From assembly GCA_949358305.1 (NCBI GenBank), contig OX442314.1, positions 5,769,087-5,833,086 on the forward strand: 64,000 nt of DNA. Reading direction: 5' to 3'. The number at the start of each line of letters is the position of its first letter. Position 1 is the stretch's first letter. This document shows positions 22,244-33,011 of the stretch, in pieces. Below the pieces are notes generated by a model, which saw nothing but the letters and a program-made list of their open reading frames with translations, did no database searches and had not been told where the DNA came from. The translations under genes and the position numbers were made by a program. The DNA comes from Strigamia acuminata. Taxonomy: Eukaryota > Arthropoda > Chilopoda > Geophilomorpha > Linotaeniidae.

Positions 22244-22858
22244 ATGCAGAAAAAATACTTGATAGGAAGAAATATGCGAAGAATAAGAAAACTACGTACA
22301 GAAATTCAACTCGTGATAAAAGATGACGCCACAAAACCAAACTCCAGTTTAATTGGTCTGGATGATTTCGTAAACAGTAGAAAACATTGGAGCAGACGTC
22401 ATAAACTTTGGCTAATTTTGCTCCTATTTTGCACATGCATGCTCACTTATCAGACATATGATCGAATAATGCATTACTTAAGTTATCCTACGGCTGTTGA
22501 TGTAACGACTAAATCAGAAGATATTGAATTACCAAATTTGATGATCTGCAGTGGAAACACAAAAGAAATGGCCAGGCTTTGGAATAAAACTTATGAGAAC
22601 ATCAAGACTGCTGGACCAATTGATTACGGTTCAGTCCCATATGAATGTGCAAACATGGTCAAAAGTCTGATGGCAATTCCAAATTATGATATGGATGAAC
22701 TTTGGAGAGCGACCAATTTGGCCAAAGAGATAGTCGGCATTAAAATGAAGGTAGATAAAATAAAATTAATTTTTTAAATTATAAGTCCTAATTTAACAAA
22801 ACAGCTGTTCTGACGAAAACTGACACTTCATATGGAATATGCTCAACATTTCGATTTT
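22244..22858 (+). CDS. DEG/ENaC channel, unit 1, exons 1 and 2
   Basis: N-terminal part of a degenerin/epithelial sodium channel (pickpocket-like), a trimeric plasma-membrane cation channel. Exon 1 (22244-22750) encodes a basic cytoplasmic segment, transmembrane helix 1 (LWLILLLFCTCMLTY near 22405-22450) and the usual post-TM1 motif (ELPNLMICSGN). The gating His-Gly motif reads Ile-Gly (SSLIGLDDF), so the His is missing. Exon 2 (22805-22858) encodes a short piece with the family pattern YGICSTF, flanked by AG and GT. Exon 2 ends in the phase that exon 57216 needs, but exon 1 to exon 2 is one base out of phase. That points to an unseen microexon, another acceptor, or a disabling indel. The true start codon could lie upstream. 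Confidence 0.82.
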
Positions 22859-23484
22859 GTAACTATAAACAAAAAAAAAGAATGTGGGTTTAAGACCACA
22901 CGTTAGAAGTTAAACTTCTTGACCTGTAAATTGTAATTTTGTAATCCTAATTTGTAATTTTCAGTACTCTGAGACCAAAATAATTATATTTTTGGCCAAA
23001 GTCATTGTTTGTTACCAACAATTATTCCTTTTTTGCCCAACACAAAACAGCGAATTTGTGGTCCAAAAACTAACCACGTTAGCGATTACGAATGAGATGT
23101 CACACGAGATAACAAACCAGATGCGAAAAACAATAAAACGTTGAAAGCGTTGCAACAAAGTACGGAAATACCACGTTGCAGCGACGTGATCAGGGATCCA
23201 TAATCTGCATGAAAATACCAATCGCACAAAAGAATATTCGTAGGCAAATCACGTAGGCACGCGTTTGAGCGATATGTGAATTTGCAATTACACAAGTCGC
23301 AACTCGCAACTACGAATTGTTATGAATCATGCCATGATTCGTACGCGCGAGATCTCGCGTAAAAATGGCATAGGCATGCCTGTGCACGATTAACGGACGT
23401 CCAAATCAGCTGAAAATGTGTGCACCGACTGACTCCAAGTCGTCTTGGCACTGACTTCCCGCGCACTGACCACTTCACACACAG
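22859..23484. other. Intron sequence, no gene seen
   Basis: First part of the 34 kb intron between channel exons 2 and 3. No coding signal found. Confidence 0.5.
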
Positions 23485-23642
23485 GTCGGATCACTTCATC
23501 AAATCCCGTTTCATCAAATTCTAATTTTTTACCATTTTTTGAAATGTGGAAAAACGGGGGTCGTTTCATCGAATTTAAATTCCGCTCGGTATGTTTCACC
23601 GAATTTTCGGCCTTCATCGGGGGTGTTATTCACTTGGCTACG

Positions 23643-23697
23643 TGGTTAGGTTAGGTTGTTTTAGGTTGTGTTAGGTCAGGTTAGGTTAGGTTAGGTC
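23643..23697 (+). repeat. TTAGG/TCAGG pentamer array, left part
   Basis: Runs of GGTTA with some TCAGG and TTGTT variants. TTAGG is the ancestral arthropod telomere repeat. This copy is interstitial and interrupted by the MITE that follows. Confidence 0.85.
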
Positions 23698-24280
23698 TAA
23701 GGGTGCGTTTGAATTGAATTTTTTAAAAATCCAATCCAATGCAAAAAATTTCGGATGGGTAAACCAATTATCCAATCCTATCCAAAAAAAATAGTGGCCC
23801 ATCCAATCCTATTTTCATTCAATTCAAACCGAATGCGGATTGCGGGTAGGATTGAGTCCCAAATGTCCAAACGTCTCAAACTGATGAATTAAGTGAAAAA
23901 TGATCAAAAACTGATGAATTATGTGCAGAAATGACCAAAAAAAGTTTAACATGAGCAAAAATGACCAAACACGGATGAATTACTTGCAAAACTGGCCAAA
24001 ACGGATGAATTACTTACAAAACTGACCAAAAAAAGTCAAAAAAGTGAAAAGAAACTATAAAAATTTAAAATAAGGTGCATTTAAATTGATTTTTTGAATT
24101 TCGGATTATATGGATCAGTTTCGGTTTTTTCTCTCAATCCTATCCAGAATGTATGGATAAAATTTTGACTTATCCAATCCGATTCAAAAAATATCGGATT
24201 GATTTGGGACCATCCGAATCCAACTCAATTCAATCCGAATTCGGTTTGGGTCAGAGGTATCCAATCCGACCGCACCCTTA
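23698..24280. mobile_element. hAT-like MITE inside the TTAGG array
   Basis: 583 bp with inverted ends TAAGGGTGCG / CGCACCCTTA and an 8 bp flanking repeat GTTAGGTC (23690-23697 and 24281-24288). The flanks are themselves repetitive, so the duplication is suggestive only. The interior has a degenerate tandem of GATGAATTAxxTGCAAAAxTGACCAAAA units (about 23880-24030) and no ORF. Confidence 0.7.
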
Positions 24281-24388
24281 GTTAGGTCAGGTTAGGTCAG
24301 GTTAGGTTAGGTTAGGTCAGGTTAGGTTAGGTTAGGTTAGGTTAGGTTAGGTTAGGTTAGGTCAGGTAAGGTCAGGTCAGGTTAAGTT
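24281..24388 (+). repeat. TTAGG/TCAGG pentamer array, right part
   Basis: About 20 pentamers, mostly TTAGG with scattered TCAGG. Continuation of the array broken by the MITE. Confidence 0.87.
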
Positions 24389-24499
24389 TGGTTTTTGAAC
24401 TTTTTTACTGTACAGTTTCATCGAAAATATTGAAAAAATGGTACATTTTATCGAAAAAACCCTCATTTGATGAAACGGGATTCGATGAAGTGACTCGAC

Positions 24500-24980
24500 T
24501 TCCTCCACACACTGTCCTTCTCCGTCAGTTCGCTCTCGAGGAAACTCTGGATGAAATTCATCACATTAATCGTAGTATTTTTACTAATTCATTCCGGTGG
24601 TAATCGTTCATAAACTTGATCAACGTGATTAGTGCGGGGTCGATCTCATCCTTGCTCCCGTTGCAATCGCCCGAGGCGTTGCGCCTATGAATACTTACAA
24701 TGTGCACATGTGCGACGTCATGCTTATGAATACACAGAACATGTATACATGTGCGACGTAGCGCAAGTGCATACTTACAAAACTTTTTGCCACGCGGATG
24801 CATACACACAGTATGCATAATCGCGACGTCGCTCATAAAAAAATCGCTTATTTTATAGAGGCCCGACATGATCATGTTTTGTTCCAGTATCCCCACAGAT
24901 GGCAGTGCTTTTCGTGACATCTCGTGATGTGACATGTCTCGTGTGACATCTCGTTTGGATTCACCTGTGCCAAAAGTAGT
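24500..24980. other. Intron sequence with short degenerate repeats
   Basis: Contains two imperfect copies of a segment with CATGTGCGACGT (about 24708 and 24749), and GTGACATCTCG repeats at 24913-24955. No gene supported. Confidence 0.5.
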
Positions 24981-25202
24981 TGTCACGGGCACGTCTACCC
25001 GCCTATTTTTATTTTAGAATAACCCGATCTTATTTCTTATAATATTTTCTTGTTTCTCTCACTTGTGATGATTCATCTCACTTACTCATCTTCATTTAAT
25101 GAATGCGCAATCTGGCTGATGCGCATATCATAATTCTTAACAATTGAACTCCTATTTTCACCTTTCCACCCCCTTCTCTAATTGATCTGACCAGTCACAT
25201 GA
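24981..25202 (+). repeat. B 5' LTR, truncated to 222 bp
   Basis: Matches the first 222 bp of the 3' LTR (56483-56704) with one visible substitution and no indel, then switches abruptly to Polinton sequence. R, U5 and the primer binding site are missing. Confidence 0.88.
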
Positions 25203-25865
25203 AATTAAACTAAATGCATCATTTTGTCTAGTAAGTGTAATTCGCAAGTCAACATTATTTATGAGATAATGTGGTTGAGAAAAGATATCGCAGTGAAGTC
25301 TTCCAAACATCTGTAATTTTCCACAATCACCATCCTGCATGAGTCGATGATATCGTTTATAAATTCCAAACTCCTCGTTAAAATCTGCTACTGTTGGATC
25401 TAAATCATCAAATGATCCTCCTGTATCCTCATAATACATCTCCACTGTTTTATAACTCTTTTTGGCATCATTTGAAAAACTGAGAATTGTTTCGAGATAA
25501 CTTCTATAACAATAATTTGAATCGGAAGCTGACACTAGCTTATCATTTAGTCTAACATCTATTTGACTGAACAATGAATGTAGGAATAAATTTGTAGGAG
25601 AAACCTTAGCTGTTTTTGTAATTACAGCCCCAGCACCATCGGTTACAGTTACATTTAGTAACAAGTATGTTTGACTCAAGTCAATGTACGTATCAGCAGT
25701 ATCCTTGATTGAAAAATCTAATGGCTGTCCTGCAGTTACGGCTGTAATTGGATGGTATTCACTCCAATAATTATCTTCCACAGTTATTTGTGTGAGTGGT
25801 AATCCAAAAATGTCTAGTTCTGGAGTCGCGCCTTCGGCGGATGATTCATGGGGAAATTGCGGCAT
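25158..25865 (-). pseudogene. Polinton/adintovirus-type major capsid protein, N-terminal fragment
   Basis: 235 residues from ATG 25865. The N-terminus has the pattern typical of Polinton (Maverick) double jelly-roll capsid proteins: LDIFGLPLTQ, then YHPIT, LDFSI and YIDLSQTYLLL. Related cellular entries are named F54H12.2-like. Family proteins are usually nearly twice as long. Here the gene is cut at 25203 and the last 13 or so codons are read out of the B LTR, so it is a truncated chimeric ORF. It starts 2 bp after the next capsid gene's stop, as expected for a compact virion module. No protease, ATPase, polymerase or integrase of a Polinton is nearby. Confidence 0.82.
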
Positions 25866-25867
25866 GG

Positions 25868-26431
25868 CTAATCAAATATGTCAGGTCCAAGAAGTGAAGT
25901 TTTCCTTTTGCAGGACTTCCTACGCACGTTCTTCTTCGGTCGAGTTCGTCTCTTAGACTGATTCTTTTGTTTGGTTACACGTCTTTTCTTTTGTTTACCA
26001 TCCATCCGCTTTTGTTTGCCTCCTTTCTGTACACCAATCTTTTTTAAAAAATCCGATTTGGTTCGAACAACCTGATCTTTAAATGCATTTCCAAATTTTC
26101 TCTTGTTTACACGCATATCGGAAATTACGTCTAATCCTCTCTTCAAACCATACGTTGCTGCATCCAACGCTCCACTTCTCACAAAAGGCTTTACAATTCG
26201 AAATGCGTCACTTATAAGTGAACCCAAACCATGTCCTTGTTGATAGCGAGATCCTACAAATATAGGAAGATCTGCTCCACCTATTTGCGCATGATTTGAG
26301 CAATATCTATCCATGCAGATTTGAGGGTTGTGTTCATAGTGAAATCTCATCTTGTCAATCCAATCTCTTCCTGAAGTGTAACGTTGCAACGACACGTCCA
26401 AACTCGAATGGTACTTTTTCTCCGGTGTCAC
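25868..26431 (-). pseudogene. Polinton-type minor capsid/core protein, probable fragment
   Basis: 187 residues open from 26431, with no ATG at that point; the first in-frame ATG is about residue 28, so the N-terminus may be lost. The middle part has the Gly-rich hydrophobic segment seen in these proteins (GHGLGSLISDAFRIVKPFVR). The C-terminus is very basic (KKRRVTKQK, KRRTRPKK), like a DNA-condensing virion protein of the adenovirus pX/pVII type. It is paired with the capsid gene on the same strand. Its upstream end meets B gag sequence near 26440. Confidence 0.72.
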
Positions 26432-26584
26432 CCCTTATAAGCACTTGTATGGATTCAAATTGCAATTTTGCCAGCGGTTTATAATGTGGATTTTATTTCT
26501 GCGCCAACGACAGTTGCCACGTCAACACCAGCGTATCAGCTCGTGCCTCCAGCTTTCTTCACGCCTGGCCCGTCAGGAATATCA

Positions 26585-27664
26585 ATGAATCCGACGATTT
26601 TACATTCCGAAGCTTTATTGATGTGTGATATTCGTAATCAGTTTTTCGTTCAGGCACAGGGATTACTCAAAGAAATGCGAAGCATTTACCAACAAGGCAC
26701 TAGCCCTCCACGTCCGACGACACCCCCGTCAGAGGATGGTGGGTCCTCTCATGGATCCATAAGGGTAAAAGGCAATTCGGCACCATCAGGAAATGAACTT
26801 TCCACGGAAGTTCCTCATTGTGGAGGAGCAAGCCACCAACAACAATTTGCGCCCACCACCATAAATGCGCAACCAACGTCTACAACAACGACGCCACCGG
26901 TAATGACGCACGCCACTACCTTTACTCAATGTCCGTCTGTGGCATCACAAATTGTGGAGTCAACAAAAGCCAATCAGCAGGTGATGAATTCTTTATTATG
27001 TGCCAAAATTAACAACACAGGGCACCCATCCGGAGTAAGGGCCCAATTGTCTCTACCATCAATACGAGTAAGGCGAGAGGACTCTTCACGAGGATATAAC
27101 ACCTATAAAGAAAAACTCCCCCGTTTTGACCCTGAGAAGGCCACACTTGATTCTGTTAATTTGTTTCTCGCGCAATTATTTGCGCATATGTATTCCACCC
27201 GCATGCCCGAGGAAGAGTATTTAAAAGTAAATATAATTCAAGCAACCCGCAACAAGGCGCAACGTTGGTGGCTCGCATTAAAACCAAAACCCAAAACGTG
27301 GATTGAGTTCGAGGCATTGTTTCGTAAGGCATTCTCCATGAATTCAGCGGCAGCCAATGTGAAAATTGCGAATCGAAAGCAACGCAGTGGAGAGTCCACC
27401 ATGACTTTCCTCAGCGAAATAATCTATTATTTAGAAATTGCAGGCTACACAGACCCTGGATTACAATGGGAGAAGGCCCAGAACATGCTACTGTCTGACG
27501 TCGTCCAATTTTTGAGAACAATGCATGTCAAAACAATTGACGAAGCAATTCAAATGGGAAACGACGTGGACAATCGACTACTACTCGACTCTCATCGCAA
27601 AACTGAGTATAAACATTTGGGTCTTGTTGATCAGTTTGCACCTCTTTCAGAAGTAAACCCCTAA
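26585..27664 (+). CDS. gag: B gag
   Basis: Open frame from 26441, with no ATG before 26585, giving 359 residues if that ATG is used. The N-terminus may be truncated where Polinton DNA joins. The first part is Pro/Thr/Gln-rich. The retrotransposon gag core runs from about 27110 to 27640 (NKAQRWWLALKPK, FEALFRKAF, TMTFLSEIIYYLE). There is no CCHC knuckle before the TAA at 27662-27664. The next frame continues in register, so readthrough or a mutated sense codon is possible. Many GCGCAA/TTGCGC words occur here and in other B genes. Confidence 0.82.
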   Translation: MNPTILHSEALLMCDIRNQFFVQAQGLLKEMRSIYQQGTSPPRPTTPPSEDGGSSHGSIRVKGNSAPSGNELSTEVPHCGGASHQQQFAPTTINAQPTSTTTTPPVMTHATTFTQCPSVASQIVESTKANQQVMNSLLCAKINNTGHPSGVRAQLSLPSIRVRREDSSRGYNTYKEKLPRFDPEKATLDSVNLFLAQLFAHMYSTRMPEEEYLKVNIIQATRNKAQRWWLALKPKPKTWIEFEALFRKAFSMNSAAANVKIANRKQRSGESTMTFLSEIIYYLEIAGYTDPGLQWEKAQNMLLSDVVQFLRTMHVKTIDEAIQMGNDVDNRLLLDSHRKTEYKHLGLVDQFAPLSEVNP

Positions 27665-28195
27665 TCCCCCACCGTGTTGAAATCCGTGGATAGGTCTAGA
27701 GGTGAAGCTGAACCTAAAACCTCCACGTCTAACGACGCCAAACGTTTTACGCGCTATCGTAAACAACAACTAATGTTAGAACTAGCTGCGTTGGAAGCCC
27801 GACCCGAGCAACCTTCGCCGCCACAGGAACCAAGTTCAAGTAGCAGCAGCGAGTCGGAACCGGAAGTGGAAACCAAAAAGAGTTCTGTCGCTGGAGCCGC
27901 GCAAAAGGTGAACATTGCAGTAAATTCAACCACAATTGCGCCCCCTGCAGATCTCCCAAAGGACCATGTCTGTTCTACCTCCGTTGTTACATTTGCGCCA
28001 TCACCAAAACCTCCAACAAGTGTCAAGTTTCCCGACAAAGGAGCAGCTTGGCGCAAAACGAGAAAGGATTGGTGGTACATGATTGATAACACTACTTGGC
28101 GCCCTATTTGTCCTGTGTGCTACAAAGTTTTCGAGAGGCAGGAAAACTCCGACGGCCTGAAGTTTCCGCGACCGGCGGAGCCAGGCCGCAAGTAA
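27665..28195 (+). CDS. B gag extension, in frame after a stop codon
   Basis: About 176 codons in the same frame as gag, separated only by one TAA. Ser/Glu/Pro-rich, ending in a small CPVC motif after WWYMIDNTTW. It overlaps the pol frame by 100 bp (28096-28195), and pol is -1 relative to it. It is probably the C-terminal part of Gag (nucleocapsid region), reached by readthrough or cut off by a nonsense mutation. I cannot tell which. Confidence 0.6.
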   Translation, partial: SPTVLKSVDRSRGEAEPKTSTSNDAKRFTRYRKQQLMLELAALEARPEQPSPPQEPSSSSSSESEPEVETKKSSVAGAAQKVNIAVNSTTIAPPADLPKDHVCSTSVVTFAPSPKPPTSVKFPDKGAAWRKTRKDWWYMIDNTTWRPICPVCYKVFERQENSDGLKFPRPAEPGRK

Positions 28196-30523
28196 ACCAA
28201 CCGGTCTCCACAAGCGTAAAACGTGTGGAATCAACAAGACGTGCTCCACCCGACATCACCCTTGACGAGAACATTTCTGATAGGATTATTCCAACAACAA
28301 CTACTCCTTCTATCACTCCTAGTGAGTCTAAACCAGGAATTAGTGTTGTATCATCCACACCTTCATCTTCATCACCGATAGTGACGAATCAAAGGAAAAC
28401 TTCAGTTTTGCAACCTGTGGCTTTCCAGCTAGCATCTGGACCTGTTTCAAAGTCGACAGCCTTGCAAGCTGCGACTGCACAGAAACAAATCACCAAGAAT
28501 GTGAGTAAAAACTTTAAACTACCCATTATTAAGACTACTTCCAGTGTCAATTCAGCGGAAGCGCCCAAGGAAGTGATCGCTCCAATGAAGGTATCTTTTG
28601 TCATGTTGACATCGGAAGAACTTAAAGAATCTCAAGAACCGATTATTGAGATAACACGCGCCGATAGATTGCGCAGAGAAGCTCCGTGCGTAAAAATATC
28701 GTGGGCAAATGTATCATTTACCGCGCTTTTAGATTCAGGTGCTCAAACTTGTATCATGAGCGAGGAATTATTTCAACAACTTCACGAAAAGATGGGACTC
28801 GAATTTATTAATTTACATGAACAGGTACAGGTCGCCTCCGGACATGTAGTAACTGCTTCAAAGTCAGTGACGCTTGCGTTGCGAGCGCCATTAGGAGTGG
28901 TGAGATTTGTGTGTTTGGTGTTGCCTGATGCCAAAAATGACTTGATCCTCGGACGAGACTTTAATCAAGCAGTCCGAGCAACCATCGATCATGGAAGGAG
29001 CCAGTGGAGCTTAGCTGGCTCAGATGAAATTCGTAAATTCGTGACCTATGAAGATGCCAAAAAATCTGAGTCCATTCTCGTGTTCCCAATGGCACCAGAA
29101 GGATTGGATAAATCAACAACTCCACTTGCTAAAATAAGTGAGATTGTCCCAAACAAAATACTCAAGAAGCCTGCGCCACCCAGTGACATTAACTGTGTGC
29201 TGCTATCACACCAACCATTGAAAAATGAGGTTTTTGAGTATCCAAACGACGACTCACAAAGACAAGTAAAGACAATTAGGCATCGCGGTCGAACAACGTG
29301 GTCGAACATCTGGTCACCGAAACGAAAGGAAACTTCGAGGACTTCGAGTAGAATAAAAAAGACAATCTCTCGTAAGTTAACTTTAAGTCAATTTCGTCGA
29401 TTGCGCCGCCTTCGTCATAAATTGAATATTATTCGTCCAATCGCCAAACAATTGGTTGCGCAACGAGCCAAAGACATTAACGACTCCAGAACAATTGCGC
29501 AACCTACTAATGGTGAGAACGACTCAAATTCAAATATTTACAACGTCAACTTTTTGCAGTATCAACCCAGTGAGAATCCGACCGATCTCGATTGGATTTA
29601 TCACCAACTATGGAATAAGTTGTCTGTTACGCAAATCAAGCTACTAATTGAAACCTTACAGCCAATTTCACAGATTTTCCGAGAGGAAGTCGGTTTATGT
29701 AATAATACGGAATACGAAGTTAATCTGAAACCGGATTTTCGTCCGATCCATGTTCCAGTACGACCCGTAAACCCTGCGAAAAAGGCAATTATCGACAAAT
29801 ACATCGACAAGAAACTTCAACAAGGTATAATTCGCCGTTCACAAAGTGATTGCGCCGTTGCCCTAGTGGTCGTGCCCAAGAAGACCGGGGAATGGAGAAC
29901 AGCAATGGACTTCAGACCCATTAATGCGCAAACAATTCCGGATGTGTATCCACTTCCGGACATAGACAATATATTTGCGTATTTAGGTGGTGCACATTGG
30001 TTCTCGATAATCGACGGGCGCGAGGCCTTTCACCAAATCGGAGTGCGCAAGGGAGATGAGCGATTCTTGGCCTTCATAACACACCGAGGACTATTTGAAT
30101 ACGTTCGTATGCCTTTTGGCCCCATCAACAGTCCTGCAACACTCCAAAGAGCGATGAATAAAACTTTGGCCAAATACTTGTACAAATTCGTATTTGTATA
30201 CATTGATGATGTTATTATTTTTAGCAAAACATTTGAGGAGCATGTTCAACATCTGCGTCTCGTTTTAGAAGAATTATTTAATGCTGGTTTCACCATGAAC
30301 GCCAACAAGACCGAGCTCTGTCAACAGCGCCTCGAAGTTTTGGGCCACATCGTGGAATCTGGTCAGATTTCTCCAAATCCGAAAAAAGTGTCAGCTATCC
30401 AAAACTATCCTGCGCCAACAAATTTGCGCGAGTTACAACGTTTCAAAGGTATGGTGGGTTATTATCAATCTTTTATTGCGAACTTTTCCAAGACAAGTGA
30501 GGTATTCCGGCCATTACTCAAAA
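28096..30523 (+). CDS. pol: B pol, N-terminal part (protease and RT)
   Basis: No ATG start; it is most simply entered by a -1 shift inside the overlap with the preceding frame, though I see no classic slippery heptamer. A Ser/Thr/Pro-rich leader is followed by aspartic protease (LDSGAQT near 28732, ILGRD near 28948) and reverse transcriptase. The first catalytic Asp sits in an unusual SIIDGREAF, the active site is YIDD near 30200, and the domain ends in the usual connection (LGHIV, RELQRFKGMVGYY). At 30517-30523 the frame meets the target duplication of E; the same frame resumes at 41036. Apart from that insertion no lesion is visible. Confidence 0.87.
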
Positions 30524-30544
30524 TTGGGTACCCGTTCCAACGGC

Positions 30545-31200
30545 GAATCGCGTAAGGGCGAATTTCTAAAATTCGCCGTTGGAAACCTATTTTGACGTTT
30601 CCAATGGCGAATTTAATAAAATTCGCCATTGGAAACGTTTTTTGAGTGCCATTTCTGCTATTTGCCATTGGAAACATATTTTCCTGTTCCAAGGGCGAAT
30701 GTGGAAAATTTGTTTGAAATATAAAATTCGCCATTGGAAACGCAAAAACGTTTCCAATGGCGAATACGTGTAGGTTGAAATTCGCCGTTGGAAACGCAAA
30801 AACGTTCACAATGGCGAATACGTGTAGGTTGAAATTCGCCGTTGGAAACGCAAAAACGTTCCCAATGGCGAATACGTGTAGGTTGAAATTCGCCGTTGGA
30901 AACGCAAAAACGTTTCCAATGGCGAATACGTGTAGGTTGAAATTCGCCGTTGGAAACGCAAAAACGTTTCCAATGGCGAATACGTGTAGGTTGAAATTCG
31001 CCGTTGGAAACGCAAAAACGTTCCCAATGGCGAATACGTGTAGGTTGAAATTCGCCGTTGGAAACGCAAAAACGTTTCCAATGGCGAATACGTGTAGGTT
31101 GAAATTCGCCGTTGGAAACGCAAAAACGTTTCCAATGGCGAATATGTTTAGGTTGAAATTTGCCATTGGAAAGGGTTTTGCGTTTCCAACGGCGAATTGA
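30545..31200. repeat. 54 bp hairpin tandem array, left tip of E
   Basis: About 7-8 regular units of 54 bp (30757-31170) preceded by decayed ones. Each unit is itself a hairpin: TTCGCCGTTGGAAACG, loop CAAAAA, then CGTTTCCAATGGCGAA (15 of 16 pairs). 54 is a multiple of 3, so several frames stay open; these are not genes. Confidence 0.92.
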
Positions 31201-32165
31201 AATTGAACGCGCCTAGTGTGTATTTAAAGTGCTTGTGAGTCTCGAGCGAACGATTTGGTTTGTTTAATTCAAAGTGATCTTTATTTGTAACTCTAACTGG
31301 ACGGAATTTCGTTGAAATTTAGCAAATTCCGATGAGATTTTGCAATTTTTTTGTAAATTTTGGTGATTTCCGATGAACTTACAGATTTTCGATGAAATTT
31401 CGTGATTTTTTCAAAGATTAAACGTTTTCATCATGTTTTTAAGAAAAGAACAAATAAACAAATCAATCAATCAATCAATATCAAAATAATTCCGCCAATT
31501 CCTGTAACCAATCATTTCATTTTATTCTATCTAACAACATTGATAAAATTAACGCCATATTGGAAGAGTTATTCTGATTTTGATCAATTGATTGATCGTG
31601 TTGTTATTAGGAGGGAAAAATAAGGCACGAGTAGCTGCATTCAAAAATTAAAATATTTTGTGGTTTACTTCAATTAAAAAAAAAGTGACATCATCTCCAG
31701 TCCTATTTATTAAATTAAACTATATTAATAATTTATTCAAAACTGTAAGTATATATTTATTATAATTATTTAAAAAAATCAAAATTTAAACTTAAAATAC
31801 ACTTAAACTAAAATTGTATTTTTAGTTTTGAATGCAGCTACTGAATCTCATGTGCAGTGTGTTTTTATTTATATCACTTTTTACTACAAAGGGGTGGCCA
31901 ACAACGGCTTGGGGCATTTTCCACATGTCCACTAACGAGGTCACAGAAGCAAGGTTTGATTTAGCAACAACAATTATATTTTAACTGATTGTTGATTTGT
32001 TTATTCATTTTTGTTGTTTTTTTCTTATTAATATTCCGAAAACATTTAACACTTCCAAGAAACAATTAAAACATTAATTATTCTTTTTTTTGAAAACTTA
32101 TATTTTAAAGTCTAAAAATATATCTTTTTGTTTCATTTCTTCTGGTAGAACTTACTGATGCTATC

Positions 32166-32371
32166 TAATGTGTCCCTTCGGTGGTTTTGTGATGTGTTAT
32201 ATGCATTTGTTGAAGTGTCAAAAGATGGCAGCCATTGAGTTGGTGAGGAACAACTAAGAACAACTAGAGTCTTTTATTACTCTCTTAAAACAAGGAGGGT
32301 CAAGTCACCCAGAGGGGGGGTGACTACTTCATACACAGATGTGGAGGAATAAAAATGAGCGGAACACTCCA
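32166..32371. mobile_element. Small insertion in the left arm of E
   Basis: About 206 bp absent from the matching place in the right arm (near 38900). Flanked by CTATC at 32161-32165 and 32372-32376, a possible 5 bp target duplication. No clear inverted ends. Unclassified. Confidence 0.55.
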
Positions 32372-33011
32372 CTATCCTCTTGGTTATCCCTCCCCACCCC
32401 AACCTAGGGTCAATTTTGACCTCCAAAAGTGTTTTTATTTTTTTTTCTCAAAAACTATTGGATTTTTTATTCTGAAATTTCATGTATTTTCATTTAACAT
32501 CATAACAAACAATAAAAAAATTAATAGATTTAAAAATCGCAATAATGGAAGCAGAAATGCAAACCAAAAACGCTCTTTTCTATCTCGAAATGAAATTTGT
32601 AAATTTTTAAACCAGTCTCATTCGACTGGAAATCAAAATCTCCACCTGCCCACGTATTTTACTTTTCGATTTGGTCAAGAAAAAGTACCATTACGAATTA
32701 CGATCCACCAAAGTCGGTGACCACATGGCAAATTTGGTGGGAAATTTGAAAAAGACTGATTTTTAAAACTCAACAATTTTAATGTTTAAATAAGATTTCC
32801 TAAGTGTAATTTGGCGCTAAAAACGATGGCGTCGTTAGTTTTTTAATTAAATGTAGTTAAAAGGGAGAAAACAGCAAATTACGGCAAAATAATAAGTAAA
32901 CCGGAGCGCCACCTGGCGGAAGCCGTAACCGAAACGTAATGTAATGTAATGAAAATGGACAACTGGGTGGAAAATTTTAAAAAAAAATATTTTAAAAAAA
33001 TAACCGAAATG

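Larger units (their letters stand above)
23485..24499. repeat. Inverted-repeat element carrying TTAGG arrays
   Basis: About 34 bp inverted repeats, 23485-23518 and 24465-24499 (core CCCGTTTCATCAAAT), bound a segment whose centre is TTAGG-type pentamers. Weaker inverted similarity extends inward (FLPF-like AT-rich blocks with ATTTCATCGAA). It looks like a foldback or MITE-type element. No target duplication was found. Confidence 0.6.

Noticed and set aside
23643-24388. A true chromosome end
   Set aside because: The arrays are short, mixed with TCAGG, internal, and followed by 40 kb of other sequence.
24561-24992. 143-codon minus-strand ORF
   Set aside because: It covers degenerate short repeats and runs into the B LTR; no domain and no neighbouring signal.
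30757-31170. CRISPR-like look of regular 54 bp hairpin repeats
   Set aside because: There are no unique spacers, the units are plain tandem copies, and the context is a eukaryotic foldback element.
30465-31200. Open frames of 109-233 codons with 18-residue repeats at the E tips (also 40398-40959)
   Set aside because: They follow from a 54 bp tandem with no stop codons; several frames on both strands are open. No start context or domain.
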